From Acidobacteriota bacterium (GTDB lineage: Bacteria > Acidobacteriota > Terriglobia > Terriglobales > Acidobacteriaceae): DNA of 11,317 nucleotides. Of this stretch, positions 1 to 6,973 are shown in pieces; the stretch's first letter is position 1, and every line of letters starts with the position of its first letter. Below the pieces are notes generated by a model. The model was not told the DNA's origin, made no database searches, and saw only the letters and a list, made by a program, of their open reading frames with translations. Where the stretch lies: contig QHZV01000252.1 in NCBI GenBank assembly GCA_003224785.1, positions 1 through 11,317 on the forward strand, in the 5' to 3' direction. The position numbers and the translations under genes were made by a program.

Positions 1-45
1 GGGACGAAGTCCGGCAGTCTAGGACGTGCTTATTTGGCTCGGGAA

Positions 46-64
46 GACAGGCGAGCCGCCTGTC
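46..64 (-). terminator. Stem-loop just downstream of the MFS exporter gene
   Basis: GACAGGCG (46-53) and CGCCTGTC (57-64) are perfect 8-base arms around the 3-base loop AGC. The structure starts 14 bases past the exporter stop codon, which is where a terminator or 3'-end-stabilising hairpin would sit. In the direction of transcription the stem is followed by TTCCCGAG rather than a run of T, so it is not a textbook intrinsic terminator. It could equally be one copy of a dispersed REP-like palindrome; a single window cannot tell. Confidence 0.4.
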
Positions 65-77
65 CCACATGTCTCTC

Positions 78-947
78 CTAGTCTTCTACAACGCGCGCGC
101 TCATCTCCTGCACCGGTTCTCCTCCCACCATGCCTTGCGCAATGATGAGCTGCCGGGCCTCCCCGCGAATTTTGGGTAATCGCAATCCAAAGATCGCTGC
201 ACCACCCAAGCAAGCCACCGCGCCCATTGTCACCGTGAGCGAAGCGCCTAATCGGTCTGCCAGCGCGCCACCCAGGAGCGCACCGAATGGCGCCATCCCC
301 ATGAACATCATGGAATAGACGGCCATGACTCGTCCGCGGAGGTGATCGGGAACCATGGACTGAATGAGCGTGTTCGAAGAGGACATCTGCAGCATCATGC
401 AGAAGCCGACCGGAACCAGCAATGCGGTTGAGAGCCAAAAGTTTTTCGAGAGACCGAACGCAATCAGCGTAACAGCGAACCCACCGCAGGCGAATGTGAC
501 CCATCGTCCCAGCCCATGCACGCCAGTTCGTGCTGCCAGCATAAGCGCGCCCAGGAGCGCACCGACTCCAGTGGCTCCCATCAGGATTCCCAGCCCTCGC
601 GCTCCGCCGTGGAGGATGCGATCGGCGAAGATTGGCATGAGCACGGTGTACGGCATTGCAACCAGGCTCACAAGCCCGAGAAGAAGTAGAATCGCGCGAA
701 TCGGAGCAGTTCGAGCCACGAATCGAAATCCTTCCATCAGGTGCGCCAGTGCTGGCCCGGTCGGAACATGAGCACGCGGAGGCACCCGCATCATGAGAAG
801 ACCAATGATCACGGCGATATAGCTCGCTGAGTTGGCGAAAAAGCACCATCCTTCTCCGATTCGAGCGACTAAGATTCCGGCGATGGCCGGCCCAATAATG
901 CGGGCAGCGTTGAACATAGAGGAGTTCAGCGCGATGGCATTGATCAA
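78..947 (-). CDS. MFS exporter, C-terminal part (frameshifted)
   Basis: This is the larger part of a major facilitator superfamily permease of the MFS_3 type, the group that includes enterobactin exporter EntS and related multidrug or siderophore exporters. It acts in the inner membrane by proton-driven efflux; the substrate cannot be read from sequence. The frame opens at a TTG with residues MINAIALNSSMFNAARIIGP, a stretch that in intact relatives lies inside the protein between TM4 and TM5. About eight further hydrophobic segments follow, then a short hydrophilic tail ending in VVED. The TTG overlaps the stop of the upstream half by four bases (TTGA). An AAGGA lies only three bases before the TTG, so reinitiation is not excluded, but a single missing base joining the two frames explains the data better. 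Joined, the protein would be about 450 residues, a normal MFS length. Confidence 0.75.
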   Translation of the reverse strand: MINAIALNSSMFNAARIIGPAIAGILVARIGEGWCFFANSASYIAVIIGLLMMRVPPRAHVPTGPALAHLMEGFRFVARTAPIRAILLLLGLVSLVAMPYTVLMPIFADRILHGGARGLGILMGATGVGALLGALMLAARTGVHGLGRWVTFACGGFAVTLIAFGLSKNFWLSTALLVPVGFCMMLQMSSSNTLIQSMVPDHLRGRVMAVYSMMFMGMAPFGALLGGALADRLGASLTVTMGAVACLGGAAIFGLRLPKIRGEARQLIIAQGMVGGEPVQEMSARVVED

Positions 948-1432
948 ATGTCCTTGCCGACCATCTCGACCAGGAATGATTGGCGGCCGGGAATGTCGAA
1001 GGCGTTCACAATGCCGAGCAATGCGGCGAGCACAAAAATTTCATGAATAGTAATTCTGTGGGTCAGCGTAAGCGCGGCGAGTATGGCAGCCAACGTCATC
1101 GAGGCTACCTGGGTGCAGATGACGACCCGATGGCGGTTATAACGGTCGGCGACCATTCCCCCCAAAGGAGAGGCAAGGAGCACGGGAAACTGACTGGCAA
1201 AACCTACCGATCCCAGCAAAAGTGACGACCCGGTGAGCCGGTAAACCAGCCAGGACTGTGCAATACTTTGCATCCAAGTACCGATCAATGAAATCAACTG
1301 TCCCCCAAAAAACAGCTGGAAATTGCGGTGTTTGAGGGCCCGTAGCGCGACCGGCAACTCCTGGCGTGGCTCTGGCGCCGGAACGTATGCTTGCGGGGGA
1401 TGGTTGCGGTCTTGCGGCGAGATCACATTCAA
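944..1432 (-). CDS. MFS exporter, N-terminal part (frameshifted)
   Basis: This is the N-terminal third of the same MFS_3-type exporter. After a Pro-rich hydrophilic leader of about 25 residues come ALRALKHRNFQLFFGGQ and TM1 (about 38-60), TM2 (about 70-93), the MFS motif A loop GGMVADRYNRHR (residues 91-102), TM3 (about 105-123) and TM4 (about 131-148). The frame then reaches the conserved DIPGRQSFLVEMVGKD and stops at a TGA immediately afterwards. The homologous sequence resumes at once in the other frame with LINAIALNSS. The start is uncertain. The frame opens at 1474 and the only candidates are TTG at 1432 or GTG at 1426, neither with a good ribosome binding site. The gene is divergent from the PilZ gene. 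As it stands this half could not form a transporter alone. Confidence 0.75.
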   Translation of the reverse strand: MNVISPQDRNHPPQAYVPAPEPRQELPVALRALKHRNFQLFFGGQLISLIGTWMQSIAQSWLVYRLTGSSLLLGSVGFASQFPVLLASPLGGMVADRYNRHRVVICTQVASMTLAAILAALTLTHRITIHEIFVLAALLGIVNAFDIPGRQSFLVEMVGKDI

Positions 1433-1512
1433 TGATGCGTTGGCGGGCAGAGCCGATGCAACGTAGAGTTTTTACTTCCCCAGACGGCCTTCTTGAGCTA
1501 GATTGGTTGCTG

Positions 1513-1896
1513 ATGACGAGCGCGGAGCAGAACCGAATCGAGCGCCGCAGTGGACAGCGCTTCTCTTATCAAGTACCGGTTCTTTTACGAGTCCCTGGCG
1601 AAAGCCGCACCGGGAACGGCTGCACCCAAGATCTAAGCGCTCGCGGCGCGCTGGTTTGGACCGATCTGCCCCTGGCAGAAGGCGCTCTGGTGGAAATGGT
1701 TCTGGTCATGCCCTCCGAGATCACGCTTGCGGAAGACATGAACGTCTGTTGCCGGGCTCACGTGACTCGTCTCGAACGCACCGAAGGAAGCAAGCCGGCG
1801 GTTGCGATCAAAATCGAGCGCTACGATTTTCTGCCCACTGAACCCTCCGTAATGCAGCAGCACGCGCTTCATGAAGAACAGCTAGTTCGGCCGTAA
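1513..1896 (+). CDS. PilZ-domain protein (putative c-di-GMP receptor)
   Basis: This small cytosolic protein of about 127 residues consists almost entirely of one PilZ domain, the beta-barrel fold that binds cyclic di-GMP in many bacteria. Both signature elements are visible from the ATG at 1513: R12-SGQ-R16 (RxxxR) and D40-LSAR-G45 (DxSxxG). Beta-rich sequence follows and the domain closes around AVAIKIERYDF. It has no fused output domain, so any effect would come through a protein partner. The open frame extends back to 1366, but that start would overlap the divergent exporter gene and adds residues with no PilZ similarity; 1513 places the domain right at the N-terminus. No strong Shine-Dalgarno precedes it, so the start is moderately certain. 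The downstream neighbour on the same strand is a CpaE-like protein. A functional link through c-di-GMP-controlled surface structures is inferred. Confidence 0.85.
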   Translation: MTSAEQNRIERRSGQRFSYQVPVLLRVPGESRTGNGCTQDLSARGALVWTDLPLAEGALVEMVLVMPSEITLAEDMNVCCRAHVTRLERTEGSKPAVAIKIERYDFLPTEPSVMQQHALHEEQLVRP

Positions 1897-1897
1897 A

Positions 1898-1928
1898 TTG
1901 AATATCCGCAGCCGCAACCCATTATAAT
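1898..1928 (+). promoter_or_regulatory. Candidate sigma-70-type promoter for the cpaE-like gene
   Basis: A perfect -10 hexamer TATAAT (1923-1928) is preceded by TTGAAT (1898-1903) as a possible -35 box. The spacer is 19 bases, longer than the optimal 17. It begins two bases after the PilZ stop codon and would give the cpaE-like gene a leader of roughly 135-155 bases containing two inverted repeats. The call rests on hexamer similarity only. Confidence 0.35.
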
Positions 1929-1977
1929 TTTAGATAGCTGACCGCACCGAGGTTCCCTGCTTCGGTATAACCGGTTT

Positions 1978-2055
1978 GCGGGTAAACGACGCGAAATTAC
2001 AAAGGTCACTTGGCGCGGTTACCCGCTGCTCGTAACATTCAGGTAACACCTGAAT
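1978..2055 (+). promoter_or_regulatory. Two inverted repeats in the leader of the cpaE-like gene
   Basis: Two perfect inverted repeats follow each other. GCGGGTAA (1978-1985) pairs with TTACCCGC (2019-2026) across 33 bases. ATTCAGGT (2037-2044) pairs with ACCTGAAT (2048-2055) across only three bases. In RNA they would form two consecutive stems ending 16 bases before the TTG at 2072 and 34 bases before the ATG at 2090. The second could equally be a DNA operator for a dimeric regulator. I could not match the region to a known riboswitch consensus. Confidence 0.45.
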
Positions 2056-2089
2056 CCTGTAAGATCGAAGATTGTCGGGTTTCAAGCTC

Positions 2090-3319
2090 ATGTATTCAAT
2101 AGCAGTCGGCATATTCTCCGAAAATCCCGAGCGCCTGTTAGTGCTCCAGCAACGAATTGAGAGCACGCAGCTGGCGCGCGTCGTATTTGCGCATTCAGGA
2201 TTTCCTGCTGGGCCGACTGATCCTGCAATCCGGCGCATTCAGGATTTGCACGCCGACATCGTGCTGGTTGATGTGGACCCGCAGGGCCCAAGGCTGGCAA
2301 TGCAGGCCATCGAGCTGATCCATTCCAACGCCAACAACGCCTCGGTCTTCGCCGTGGGCACGATGAGTGATCCTTCTGTCATTGTGGCGGCTATGCGTGC
2401 AGGCGCTCGAGAATACCTGGAGCGCGACGCAGGTTCCGAGTCATTTACGGACGCGCTCAAGAGATATTCAATTGCAAGCTCGAAACTGCGATCAGCCTCG
2501 AATCGTGCGCGGATTCTTATGGTGAGCAATGCCAAGGGCGGCGCCGGCGCAACCACCGTGGCTGTGAACACCGCGATTGCGCTAGAAAATTCGCACGGTC
2601 GGGCAGTGTTACTCGATCTTGCGCTATTGGGCCATACTGCACTGCACTTGAATGTGCGGCCGGCGTTCGGTATCGCAGACGCCTTACAGAATCTGCATCG
2701 CATGGATGCATCGCTCTTGCAGAGTTTTCTCACGCCCTGCAAGGGCGGGCTGCAATTGCTTGCCGGCCCTCAGCAACCGCTCCAATTGGCGCCTTCGGTT
2801 GGCGAACTGGCGCGATTATTTGATCTGCTAGTTTCAAATTTTCAGTATGTGATTGTGGATTGTTCGAACCGCACCGATAACTTGTTCCGGATGGTTGCAG
2901 ACTTGTCGAATGCCGTGTTGCTGGTCGCGCAGGCAGATGTGGTTTCGTTGTGGAGTGCAGCTCGCGTACATTCGTTTCTTGAGCAGGGTACCGGGCGCGA
3001 TCGCGTACACCTGATTGTGAACCGTTTCAAAAAAATCCCCGGACTTTCAGACGATGATCTACACCGTGTCACGAATTGCAAGCTACTTTGGAAGCTGCCT
3101 AACAGCTTTCATTCTGTAGCGCCGGCGATTGATAAGGGGAATCCAATCGCATTCAACGAGAACAGCGAGCTTGCGCGGTCATTCCGGGGACTTGCCGGGG
3201 TTCTCGCGCAAGGCGCCAGCTCGGAAAATTCTATGGACCTCACCTTCGCTCCAGGGAAGTCAAGCGACAAGAAGCCGGTTGGAAACCTGCTCATTTCGCC
3301 GCTGAGAGCTGAGCAGTAG
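2090..3319 (+). CDS. CpaE/TadZ-like protein: receiver-like domain plus MinD-type ATPase
   Basis: This is a cytosolic protein of about 409 residues with the CpaE/TadZ arrangement. Residues here count from the alternative TTG at 2072. An N-terminal receiver-like domain (about 7-130) keeps an Asp at the strand-3 position (ADIVLVD) but has SEN where receivers carry the acidic pair. A SIMIBI P-loop ATPase domain of the ParA/MinD class follows (about 146-380). Its deviant Walker A reads NAKGGAGATT (153-162): the signature Lys155 is present but the usual P-loop Lys is Ala, as in many CpaE/TadZ proteins. The Walker B-like segment is VIVDCS (260-265). In characterised systems such proteins mark the assembly site of Tad/Flp pili. 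No other tad genes are in the window. A polar, Ser-rich tail of about 35 residues ends it. ATG 2090 is preferred over TTG 2072, though neither has a strong ribosome binding site. Confidence 0.8.
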   Translation: MYSIAVGIFSENPERLLVLQQRIESTQLARVVFAHSGFPAGPTDPAIRRIQDLHADIVLVDVDPQGPRLAMQAIELIHSNANNASVFAVGTMSDPSVIVAAMRAGAREYLERDAGSESFTDALKRYSIASSKLRSASNRARILMVSNAKGGAGATTVAVNTAIALENSHGRAVLLDLALLGHTALHLNVRPAFGIADALQNLHRMDASLLQSFLTPCKGGLQLLAGPQQPLQLAPSVGELARLFDLLVSNFQYVIVDCSNRTDNLFRMVADLSNAVLLVAQADVVSLWSAARVHSFLEQGTGRDRVHLIVNRFKKIPGLSDDDLHRVTNCKLLWKLPNSFHSVAPAIDKGNPIAFNENSELARSFRGLAGVLAQGASSENSMDLTFAPGKSSDKKPVGNLLISPLRAEQ

Positions 3320-3357
3320 GCTGAGCCTGGCTTTCGGGGTTGGAGCAGGCGCTGGGA

Positions 3358-5280
3358 CTAGTTCCCTTCCGCAGAACGTTTCTCAATTGCAGCGTAAACC
3401 GCAGAGTTCGAGCAAACTTCGTAGATTGATGCTTCCGTCCAGTTTGCAAGACTGAAGTCAGTCGTCTTGATCATAGGCACTCGGCTCGCTCTTAGGACGA
3501 TGCGGCGAAAAATGTCTGCGCCAACCGGCACCAAGCCACTATAAAAGACCGTTTCCTCGCTGCCCCACAGACGCGGGAATTGCAACGCACATTGCTCAAG
3601 CGAGATCTCTTCCTGCAAGCGCTTGAATGCTGCTTCGCTCATCCTGATGCCGCCGACGTTGTATCGCATCTGCTCGGACTCAGCCTTTTCCGCTCCACGA
3701 AATTCGTAGATGTTGAAAGGCGCTCCCATGCCGGCCATGACTTTGCGCATTCTCTTTTCGCATGAGGAGAGGCGGTCGCTCTCGTTCAAAGCATCGGAAA
3801 TCATGATGCGATGCTCGCCATCCAGCAAATACATAGGCGCGGAATCCTGATAAGAAAGCCCGATGCCGAGTTCGAGGGCGGGAAGTCCGGCGCGCTGAAG
3901 CAGGTGGTTATAACCGCCCACGATTTCGATCACCTCGCGGGCCAGTACACATGCACGCGAAACCGATAACGCTGGGTCTCCTTCCCGCTCCAGAATCGCG
4001 AGAATGATCGCGTCGCCTTCCACAAAGACTTTTGTCGCCCCATACTTCGATAACAGCTTGTTGACTGGATCATAGAAATTCAAGCTGAAGTAGGACGCCG
4101 GATTCATATTGCGCTCTAAGAGCGAGCGAGTCAGGCGCGAGGAATCACGAATATCCGCTTTCAACACTACGTGTCGCATAGTGGCCTTCTCGTGAGCTCC
4201 GGATCCCGTTTCTTCCGCAAGGACGAAGCTATAGAGTGTGCCATTCAAGCGGGAGAGATCACGCAGTTTCTCACTGCCGACTAAGTTGACCTTCTCGATC
4301 GCACCGTTCAGGACCTCAAGCCTCCGCAGATCGCGGTGATAGCGCAAGAAATCTCGCAGAAAGCGGGCTGCGACTTTGGCTCGCTGCGCGCCATCCAACT
4401 GCTCAAGCCGGTCCACTGCTGAGGCGAGGCTTTTTATTGAGAGTTTCCCGTGCTCCTCAATCAGTTTCTCGACTCGCTCGCGCTCTTTTCGGCCCACCAA
4501 GGCGTACTTCAGTTGTTGAGGGTCGAGCAGTGGCGTGAAATCGGGGAGCAATGCCACCACTTCGTAAGCTGCCAAAACAAAATCCAAGAGTTTGTCACGC
4601 TGCAGCAGGTCGGCCCAGAGTTGCAATCGAGGCTTGTACGCCCGCTCGCCGGGATCGCCGGTACCTACCAATTGGTGCGCATTCTCGGGCGAATTGAGCC
4701 AGCCATCGAGCAGAGATGCGCTGGCGTGCTCCGCTTCCGGTGCAACGGCTTGCAGAAACTCAATTGCCGCGGCACGGATATTTCCGAATGAATCAGGATC
4801 ATTCTCAAAGCCGCCGATCAATACGTAGTGCTCGGAGGCGAGATAGGAATCCCGTCCCTCTTCGAGAAAAATCAATTGTGTTAAAAACAGCTGATAATCC
4901 GCGATCTCGTCACCAAACAGCGAACGCCGCATCGCAGCGAGGATCTCGCGGTCAATTTCGCGAAGCAAGCGAAACAGTTCCTGACCCACTTGCCGCAAGA
5001 TGTTTTTCTTCCCGATCTGAAAGCTGGCAACTTTCTCGCGATACTCCAGCGCTTTCTGTTGGCGCACGCCTTCATAGCTCCTGAGGGTGGTGCGGCAGCG
5101 TTCGAGCGCCGCGGCAAATTGCGCATTCATTTCGGCGCGCAGGAACTTGATCACAGCAACTCGCATCAGCAAGTCGATGGTTGGGTTTGCCTCAGACTTC
5201 GCGCGACCGAGGCCCGATCTCAGGAGATCGGCAAGTACAGGCTTCAATTCCGGGTTCTTGCCTGAAAACGTCGGAACCAT
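3358..5280 (-). CDS. Atypical class III nucleotide cyclase-domain protein (main part)
   Basis: This is a large cytosolic protein of 640 residues with no membrane segments. Residues 40-120 are helical and charged, probably coiled coil; 120-360 are not recognised. Residues 368-510 resemble a class III adenylate/guanylate cyclase catalytic domain: KADIRDSS with metal-site Asp376, VEGDAIILAI with the second metal-site Asp423, LGIGL at 471-475, and ISDALNESDRL (494-504), which lines up with IGDxVNxAxRL and supplies Asp496, Asn499 and Arg503. The Lys expected four residues before the second Asp is Phe419, so purine recognition would be unusual and activity is unproven. The last 130 residues, starting PFNIYEF, are of unknown function. 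The ATG at 5280 has no ribosome binding site, and the frame upstream carries what looks like the real N-terminus, so the gene is probably frameshifted. It is convergent with the cpaE-like gene, 38 bases apart. Confidence 0.7.
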   Translation of the reverse strand: MVPTFSGKNPELKPVLADLLRSGLGRAKSEANPTIDLLMRVAVIKFLRAEMNAQFAAALERCRTTLRSYEGVRQQKALEYREKVASFQIGKKNILRQVGQELFRLLREIDREILAAMRRSLFGDEIADYQLFLTQLIFLEEGRDSYLASEHYVLIGGFENDPDSFGNIRAAAIEFLQAVAPEAEHASASLLDGWLNSPENAHQLVGTGDPGERAYKPRLQLWADLLQRDKLLDFVLAAYEVVALLPDFTPLLDPQQLKYALVGRKERERVEKLIEEHGKLSIKSLASAVDRLEQLDGAQRAKVAARFLRDFLRYHRDLRRLEVLNGAIEKVNLVGSEKLRDLSRLNGTLYSFVLAEETGSGAHEKATMRHVVLKADIRDSSRLTRSLLERNMNPASYFSLNFYDPVNKLLSKYGATKVFVEGDAIILAILEREGDPALSVSRACVLAREVIEIVGGYNHLLQRAGLPALELGIGLSYQDSAPMYLLDGEHRIMISDALNESDRLSSCEKRMRKVMAGMGAPFNIYEFRGAEKAESEQMRYNVGGIRMSEAAFKRLQEEISLEQCALQFPRLWGSEETVFYSGLVPVGADIFRRIVLRASRVPMIKTTDFSLANWTEASIYEVCSNSAVYAAIEKRSAEGN

Positions 5281-5497
5281 TTTCGAAAAGATATTTAACG
5301 TTCCCGTATTTCGCGATCAGTTTGCCGATGTGTGCGCCAGCTGCTTTTGTAAATGACGGACTCAACCAGACGTCCTGCCTGATGTTATCGATTCCAAGCT
5401 GCAATCGTTCAAGCGAGAGGGCAGGCGAATAGGTGCTCAACCGTATCGGCGGAGCCTCGGTGGACGACCCAATCTTGAGGATCGGAATGCGGGGCAT
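5192..5497 (-). CDS. Probable true N-terminus of the cyclase-domain protein, in another frame
   Basis: This is a 101-residue frame starting at ATG 5497, with GGAAAAG about nine bases upstream as a plausible ribosome binding site. Residues 1-78 look like ordinary protein sequence: LERLQLGIDNIRQDVWLSPS, then FTKAAGAHIGKLIAKYGNVK and YLFENGSDVF. The remainder, rich in Cys, Arg and Pro, overlaps the cyclase reading frame and looks like out-of-frame translation. At about 5270-5260 this frame meets SGKNPELKPVLADLL of the main frame. Removing one base or restoring two would fuse them into a protein of about 713 residues. I read this as the detached N-terminal region of the cyclase-domain protein rather than a separate gene. 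It has no recognised domain; the acyltransferase gene lies 162 bases upstream. Confidence 0.55.
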   Translation of the reverse strand: MPRIPILKIGSSTEAPPIRLSTYSPALSLERLQLGIDNIRQDVWLSPSFTKAAGAHIGKLIAKYGNVKYLFENGSDVFRQEPGIEACTCRSPEIGPRSREV

Positions 5498-5659
5498 TGG
5501 TGCTTTTCCGGCGCAAAATCAGGAGTATGCCGCATTACGACGCTGCGGTCATAGGTTAATTTCATGCCTGAGAGGAGCGTACTACGCGGGTGCATCCGGG
5601 GAATGTTACCCAAGTTATAGGGCAAAAGGACGCTGTACTAGTGGCCCTGTACCGTTGGT

Positions 5660-6838
5660 TTAGATTTTTAGAAAGATGTGCCTGCGGTAGAGCAGCGCCA
5701 TTACAACCCAGCACACCGCGACGTAAGCCAGCGCATACAGCAGTGAAGCATTCGCAGGAGATGCCAATGGCGCGAAAATGGAATTGTAGATGTGCTCCAA
5801 CAGCGTTTTGCCGCGCACGCTGAGGCTGTATAGAGCTATTGCCAGAGTTTCGGAAAAAACGTAAGCCGCAATCGCGTTCGCGCCAAACACAAGAATTGGC
5901 CATGTCCATGGCCCGCGAAGCTTCCGGACGTCTATGATCCAGTAGCACAATGCAAGGCATATCAGCGCAAGCCCTGCGGTAAACACCACGTAGGAACTGG
6001 TCCAGAGCTTCTTGTTAATCGGGAACCAGACATCCATGATCTTACCGATGACCAGTGCCGCGGCGCCGACGGCGATCATGCCCAAAGTTTTCATTCGAGG
6101 CGTCCGTTGCGTTCTGAGCCACTTGCCGGTGAGCAATCCCAGCAAGCTGGTTGCTAATGCTGGAATATCACTGATGATCCCTTCCGGATCTCGTGTGCCT
6201 TCGTAAAGATGACCCATCAGCAATTTCCGGTCGAGCCATGCAACCAGGTTTCGGTCCGGATCAAGCAGCGGAATATCACGCGTGGGAACTCCGAAACCGG
6301 GCACGGAAACGTAGCGCATTAAAATCCAATATCCCGCCAGACATGCAATAGCCACGGCAAGCTGCGCGTGCCAGCCACCCCACAGCTCTAATATCGCAGT
6401 GATGACATAGCAGATCGCGATCCGTTGCAGAACGCCGTAAACGCGCCAGTGGTCCAGGTGATATCGAACGCCGAGCCCATTCAGCAATAACCCGAAAGCA
6501 AATAGCAGAATTCCGCGCCACATTACATGCTTCAGTAGTTGGGAGCGCGACTGTCCGCGGTCGAGGCGTGAGCGGAATGAAAATGCCATGGCCACGCCTA
6601 TGATGAAAACGAAAAACGGGAACACCAAATCGGTGGGAGTCCAGCCGTTCCAGTCGGAATGTTTGAGCGGCCAATAGGATGAGGGCCCATCGCCCGGGTC
6701 GTTGACCAGGATCATGAAAGCGATTACCACTCCGCGAAATATATCGAGCGAAACCAGACGGTTCGTGCTGGCCGGTTTGCCAATCTCCATCGTCGTCGTT
6801 GATCCCAAGTTCTGCACGCTTGTTGTCACGCGGCGCAT
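5660..6838 (-). CDS. HGSNAT/NagX-like transmembrane acyltransferase (COG4299, DUF5009 family)
   Basis: This is an inner-membrane protein of about 392 residues with roughly ten hydrophobic segments. It is related to heparan-alpha-glucosaminide N-acetyltransferase, which moves an acetyl group from cytosolic acetyl-CoA across a membrane onto a terminal amino sugar. Bacterial relatives (NagX) are often linked to amino-sugar or cell-wall sugar use. The hallmark N-terminal block is intact: RLVSLDIFRGVVIAFMILVN, then LKHSDWNGWTPTDLVFPFF, where the His before SDWNG (residue 60 from the ATG at 6838) corresponds to the active-site His region. VYGVLQRIAICY is a second family motif. The frame extends to a TTG at 6895; ATG 6838 or ATG 6790 (376 residues) fits family length better, and 6838 is a moderate-confidence choice. 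It is divergent from the sugar-binding protein gene, with a 149-base shared upstream region. The substrate is unknown. Confidence 0.82.
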   Translation of the reverse strand: MRRVTTSVQNLGSTTTMEIGKPASTNRLVSLDIFRGVVIAFMILVNDPGDGPSSYWPLKHSDWNGWTPTDLVFPFFVFIIGVAMAFSFRSRLDRGQSRSQLLKHVMWRGILLFAFGLLLNGLGVRYHLDHWRVYGVLQRIAICYVITAILELWGGWHAQLAVAIACLAGYWILMRYVSVPGFGVPTRDIPLLDPDRNLVAWLDRKLLMGHLYEGTRDPEGIISDIPALATSLLGLLTGKWLRTQRTPRMKTLGMIAVGAAALVIGKIMDVWFPINKKLWTSSYVVFTAGLALICLALCYWIIDVRKLRGPWTWPILVFGANAIAAYVFSETLAIALYSLSVRGKTLLEHIYNSIFAPLASPANASLLYALAYVAVCWVVMALLYRRHIFLKI

Positions 6839-6910
6839 TTTAGCACTTATCAGCAGGAGCGGCGGAATACCCCGCTGGCATCGCTCCAATTTCAATTCGG
6901 AAAACTAGGG

Positions 6911-6926
6911 GGTTACTGCCGTAACC
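6911..6926. promoter_or_regulatory. Inverted repeat in the divergent intergenic region (possible operator)
   Basis: GGTTAC (6911-6916) and GTAACC (6921-6926) are perfect 6-base arms around TGCC. The repeat sits between the divergent acyltransferase and sugar-binding protein genes, 73 and 62 bases from their starts. That suits an operator serving both genes, but a repeat this short could be chance. Confidence 0.3.
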
Positions 6927-6973
6927 TGTTTTCTTGCCCAAGCATGATTAAGATTTTGTCAATAAGTTGTAAA

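Noticed and set aside
19..849. 276-codon open frame antiparallel or out of frame within the MFS exporter
   Set aside because: Its translation is rich in Arg, Ser, Cys and Gly without hydrophobic segments, while the other frame of the same strand gives clear MFS membrane helices.
1366..1512. N-terminal extension of the PilZ protein to the first ATG of the frame
   Set aside because: It would overlap the divergent exporter's 5' end and adds 49 residues with no PilZ resemblance; the ATG at 1513 starts the domain cleanly.
1930..2071. Possible c-di-GMP riboswitch upstream of the cpaE-like gene
   Set aside because: Suggested by the PilZ neighbour and by GACGCGAAA at about 1987-1996, but the conserved GEMM segments and their spacing are not present, so only an unspecified structured leader is reported.
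3320..3357. Bidirectional terminator between the convergent cpaE-like and cyclase genes
   Set aside because: Only a 5-base AGGCT/AGCCT match with a one-base centre and no T-run; not enough to call.
4716..5084. 122-codon frame on the plus strand inside the cyclase-domain gene
   Set aside because: It is fully covered by the cyclase-domain coding region, Arg/Ser-rich, with no domain or start signal.
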